From positions 620,001 through 684,000 of the forward strand of contig NZ_CP051167.1 in assembly GCF_012295525.1 (NCBI RefSeq): a stretch of 64,000 bases of DNA, given 5' to 3'. The notes beneath the pieces were generated by a model. That model ran no database searches. It saw nothing but the letters and a program-made list of their open reading frames with translations, and was not told where the DNA came from. This document shows positions 63,245 through 64,000 of the stretch, piece after piece. Source of the DNA: Oxynema aestuarii AP17 (lineage in GTDB: Bacteria; Cyanobacteriota; Cyanobacteriia; Cyanobacteriales; Laspinemataceae). The stretch's first letter is position 1. Every line of letters begins with the position of its first letter. A program made the translations under genes and the position numbers.

Positions 63245-64000
63245 ATGAGCGATCCGTTTGTACTGGCGATCGGTTTGTTAAGCCAACTGCAACCCTCGGA
63301 TGCGACACCGGATTGGATGCCACAGGCGGCCAATCCGCCGGGATTGTGGTTCGCAGCTCCCCAAGCGGATGAAGATTTGGCGATCGCCGAAATCGCGCCG
63401 ACGGTCGAAATTCAGCCGCCTGAATTTAGTCAAACTTATCGTTTGGGTGCCTCTACCAATTTAGAGACGAATCATTTAGAGACGCATTATTTCGAGACGA
63501 ATTATTTCGCGGCTAATGGTTTAGAAACGAATGATTTAAAGGCCAATCATTTAGAAACACATAATTTAGAAACGAATCGTTTCGAGTATGCCTTGTGGAA
63601 ACCGTCGGCGGAACCCGTATCGCCGCAACGGGTTTCCCAAGGGAGGGATCCGGTCGAGGCGATCGCCTACGCTCGTTTGGCCGCTCCCCGTCCGGTGTCC
63701 GGTTCGCAATTGTACTTACAGCGTTGGGCCGCACTGCAAGCGGGACAGACCTATACTCGCTTACCGGGAGATAGTTTTCATTCGGCGTGGATGCAAGCCT
63801 CGCGACAGCCGACTTATGAAGATTGGAAAGAGTTACTCGCCTGTGAGGCGCAGGCAATCGCCTCCGGACAGGGATCGAATCACTTATCGATTTTATTGGG
63901 AGATTCTATCAGTCTGTGGTTCCCTCAAGAAGGATTGCCCTCGGGTAAGTTGTGGTTGAATCAAGGGATTTCCGGGGATACGTCCGGAGGGATTTTAGAG
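63245..64000 (+). CDS. SGNH/GDSL hydrolase with pentapeptide minisatellite, partial
   Basis: Open from ATG 63245 to the window end with no stop (252 codons seen). Residues 72-111 are eight tandem five-residue units of the form (x)(L/F)ETN, encoded by a 15 bp tandem repeat. A linker rich in Arg and Gln follows (AYARLAAPRPVSGSQLYLQR). At residues 214-235 comes the GDSL hydrolase block I: LSILLGDSISLWFPQEGLPS, with serine 221 in GDS, then WLNQGISGDTSGGILE, the block II region. It is predicted to be an esterase or lipase-fold enzyme. There is no obvious signal peptide. The minus-strand frames overlapping it are judged spurious. Confidence 0.8.
   Translation, partial: MSDPFVLAIGLLSQLQPSDATPDWMPQAANPPGLWFAAPQADEDLAIAEIAPTVEIQPPEFSQTYRLGASTNLETNHLETHYFETNYFAANGLETNDLKANHLETHNLETNRFEYALWKPSAEPVSPQRVSQGRDPVEAIAYARLAAPRPVSGSQLYLQRWAALQAGQTYTRLPGDSFHSAWMQASRQPTYEDWKELLACEAQAIASGQGSNHLSILLGDSISLWFPQEGLPSGKLWLNQGISGDTSGGILE
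63458..63577 (+). repeat. 15 bp minisatellite, eight units
   Basis: Eight in-frame units resembling CATTTAGAGACGAAT, translating to HLETN-like pentapeptides, plus a partial ninth. The 15 bp period preserves the reading frame, so copy number can vary without disrupting the gene. Confidence 0.85.

Noticed and set aside
63004-63333. Minus-strand frame of 109 codons before the phosphoesterase gene
   Set aside because: It runs over the start of the plus-strand GDSL gene, which has a ribosome binding site, catalytic motifs and an unbroken frame to the window end.
63513-63857. Minus-strand frame with repeated short asparagine-rich units near its end
   Set aside because: The repetition is the reverse reading of the 15 bp minisatellite in the GDSL gene. 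No independent support.

Overview
The window is chromosomal DNA from a cyanobacterium, most likely a filamentous one. The octamer GCGATCGC (HIP1) is extremely frequent. Plant- and cyanobacteria-type genes are present: the ferredoxin-thioredoxin reductase variable chain, PSRP-3/Ycf65, an SLH-OprB porin, a COP23 protein, a SigG-type sigma factor with its anti-sigma, and WD40 or pentapeptide Ser/Thr kinases. Heptanucleotide tandem repeats of the AATCTAA type lie between genes, as is typical of filamentous cyanobacteria. I see no rRNA, tRNA, CRISPR array, integrase or complete insertion sequence. LAYOUT. 0.2-10 kb holds five co-directional signalling genes, three of which begin with nearly identical receiver domains: a receiver with a histidine-less HisKA-like tail, a receiver-GGDEF-EAL protein, a receiver-histidine kinase, a CBS/PAS kinase and a receiver-PAS kinase. 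10.1-13.4 kb holds an orphan sugar-type permease and a type IA topoisomerase. 13.4-22.3 kb is an accessory island. It contains a decayed HicB-like gene, a decayed toxin with an intact antitoxin, an aspartic-protease cassette, an overlapping AAA ATPase/TOPRIM pair, an AT-rich three-gene cluster without HIP1, and a STAND NTPase whose HTH and NB-ARC parts are joined only by a -1 frameshift at an A9 run. Three copies of one noncoding repeat separate the cassettes. Housekeeping DNA then follows: pheT, two related Ser/Thr kinases, ftrV, a YdcF-like protein, a peroxiredoxin and leuS (22.4-35.5 kb). 36-43.7 kb is an envelope block: RTX/Calx-beta protein, secreted protein, porin, trypsin-like protease and COP23 protein, with a candidate structured RNA near 43 kb. 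44.7-64 kb holds sigG and its anti-sigma, moaE, a Wzt/Wzm polysaccharide exporter, ruvB, a TPR protein, a HAD phosphatase, PSRP-3, a nitrogenase-associated-domain protein, obgE, a beta-lactamase-like hydrolase, trmJ, an O-antigen-ligase-like protein, a YaaW-family protein, a phosphoesterase and a GDSL hydrolase cut by the window edge. HOW THE GENES MAY WORK TOGETHER. The signalling cluster looks like a multi-input phosphorelay with a c-di-GMP output. The island looks like a conflict/defence neighbourhood with several remnants and two or three candidate systems, of which the ATPase/TOPRIM pair and the frameshifted STAND gene are the most worth testing. All functional statements rest on motif reading by eye; no database search was run.
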